Positions 13,890 through 14,476 of a stretch of 14,476 nucleotides of DNA are shown here, one piece after another (the stretch's first letter is position 1; each line of letters starts with the position of its first letter). The DNA is from Helicobacteraceae bacterium (lineage in GTDB: Bacteria > Campylobacterota > Campylobacteria > Campylobacterales > SZUA-545), in contig JAISMA010000238.1 in assembly GCA_031276985.1 (NCBI GenBank), forward strand, positions 1 through 14,476, read 5' to 3'. Below the pieces are notes generated by a model. That model saw only the letters and a program-made list of their open reading frames with translations. It did not search any database and was not told the origin of the DNA. The position numbers and the translations under genes are program-made.

Positions 13890-14230
13890 TATTTGGAATC
13901 TTCATAAACGAAACAAACGCCGTAAAGTTCGGAAAGCTCGTCTAGCGCCTCCCACAGATCAAGCGCCGTTAGCGTCTCGAAACGATCGATTATCGCGGCG
14001 CTCCACCCGTCGATTTGCTCCCACGCGACTTTTTTGTGTTTTTCCCTAAATTTGATCGATAGTTTTTTCGCGGCGAGGCTAATTTGCAACAAGCCAGTAG
14101 CGATCGCGTTGAAATACGCCGAATCGCTTGAAAGTATCGACGGATCGGCGCCAAAACGTTTTTGGGCGCTATAAATCTCCGCGCCGCGTTTAAGTATGAA
14201 ATCGACTACGCGCAAATCATTTGACTGCAT
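13889..14230 (-). CDS. HepT-like (DUF86) protein lacking the catalytic Arg and His
   Basis: The 113-residue helical protein resembles HepT, the toxin half of MntA-HepT pairs (HEPN fold, formerly DUF86). AYFNAIATGLLQISLAAKKL and FREKHKKVAWEQIDGW (about 39-76) follow the family pattern of a helix, then REK.p.ipW..I. Where active HepT carries R-N-x3-H-x-Y, this protein reads GWSAAIIDRF (75-84), so Arg, His and Tyr appear as Ser, Asp and Phe. It should not act as an RNase and may be a structural relative. No nucleotidyltransferase (MntA) partner lies beside it. It is the first gene of the coupled ispE-smpB-comF operon, with AAGG 7 bases before the ATG. The homology is read by eye and should be treated as probable, not certain. 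Confidence 0.6.
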   Translation of the reverse strand: MQSNDLRVVDFILKRGAEIYSAQKRFGADPSILSSDSAYFNAIATGLLQISLAAKKLSIKFREKHKKVAWEQIDGWSAAIIDRFETLTALDLWEALDELSELYGVCFVYEDSK

Positions 14231-14258
14231 TAAACGCCTTTATTTTTATTTGAAAGGG

Positions 14259-14264
14259 ATTTTA
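14259..14264 (-). promoter_or_regulatory. Possible -10 box of the HepT-like/ispE/smpB/comF operon
   Basis: The minus strand reads GTTAAAATCC, giving TAAAAT 28 bases before the ATG at 14230. No clear -35 is seen. A TTGTCC direct repeat (about 14280-14293) lies upstream. Confidence 0.4.
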
Positions 14265-14357
14265 ACACAGCCGCTCTGTTTGTCCGCTTGTCCAAGCGCG
14301 TTCGTTTGCGTCTATTAGACGATTTTGGCTACATTATCGGTTTTATCGGGAGAAAAA

Positions 14358-14476
14358 ATGACGTTTATGTATGTTGTGGCGACGGTATTTTTCGCGATGG
14401 CGATCGGCATAGCGCTAGGTTACGTTCGCAAACTGCCGATTCATCGCAAGGCGAAAATCGCCTGCTACGTTCTTAT
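14358..14476 (+). CDS. N-terminus of a membrane protein, cut by the window end
   Basis: The frame starts at ATG 14358 with GGGAGA about 6 bases upstream and stays open to the last base, giving 39 residues. Residues 2-22 are hydrophobic (MYVVATVFFAMAIGIALGY), followed by a basic RKLPIHRKAK turn and the start of a second hydrophobic stretch (ACYVL). It is divergent from the ispE operon. TACATT at 14330-14335 could be its -10 box. The family cannot be named from this fragment. Confidence 0.65.
   Translation, partial: MTFMYVVATVFFAMAIGIALGYVRKLPIHRKAKIACYVL

Noticed and set aside
1..14476. tRNA, rRNA, tmRNA, riboswitches and CRISPR arrays
   Set aside because: None was recognised on either strand by reading; a covariance-model search would be needed to exclude small RNAs.

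Overview
The window looks like chromosomal DNA of a flagellated, respiring bacterium of the Campylobacterota (Epsilonproteobacteria). The clues are a fliQ gene, a futalosine-pathway menaquinone gene (mqnD), an ispE-smpB pair, basic codon usage rich in GCG, CGC and GATCGC words, and an intragenic-scale poly-G tract of the kind used for phase variation in this phylum. The genus cannot be named from sequence alone. Base composition is near 47-50% G+C by eye, higher than in Campylobacter or Helicobacter.

Layout. 1-2141: minus-strand housekeeping genes, an M48 membrane protease followed by mqnD-fliQ (the last two joined by a TAATG overlap). 2142-3066: about 0.9 kb without a convincing gene, packed with palindromic repeats of the GTCATTC...GAATCC type, including two nested inverted pairs. 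3067-3995: the remains of a P2/Mu-type prophage tail module on the minus strand. These are a tail assembly chaperone (E) with a TTTTTTG slippery site, its -1 extension (E'), and the first 87 codons of a tape-measure protein. A small plus-strand membrane ORF fills the gap between E' and the tape-measure gene. 4047-5160: an unknown 173-aa protein and periplasmic Cu/Zn superoxide dismutase (sodC), both plus strand. 5235-7726: minus-strand kefB-like CPA2 antiporter with modD 11 bases downstream. 7877-8731: exported TPR protein, plus strand. 8955-9575: HAD phosphatase (gph-like), minus strand. 9576-10056: repeat-rich intergenic DNA. 10057-11782: a large TPR lipoprotein gene whose start codon and ribosome binding site are separated from the rest of the reading frame by a run of seven G. 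As sequenced it is out of frame (OFF), and six or nine G would restore it. 11783-12091: repeats and a promoter. 12092-14230: a tightly coupled minus-strand operon, HepT-like/ispE/smpB/comF, in which every junction overlaps (TAATG or ATGA). 14358 to the end: start of a small plus-strand membrane protein, cut by the window edge.

The genes are mostly core functions (motility, quinone and isoprenoid synthesis, trans-translation, oxidative defence, ion homeostasis), interrupted by decayed prophage, palindromic repeats and two paralogous TPR envelope proteins. The most interesting items are the poly-G switch in the TPR lipoprotein, the preserved frameshift architecture in the tail remnant, the HepT-like protein without its catalytic residues inside the ispE operon, and the strong excess of the octamer GCGATCGC.
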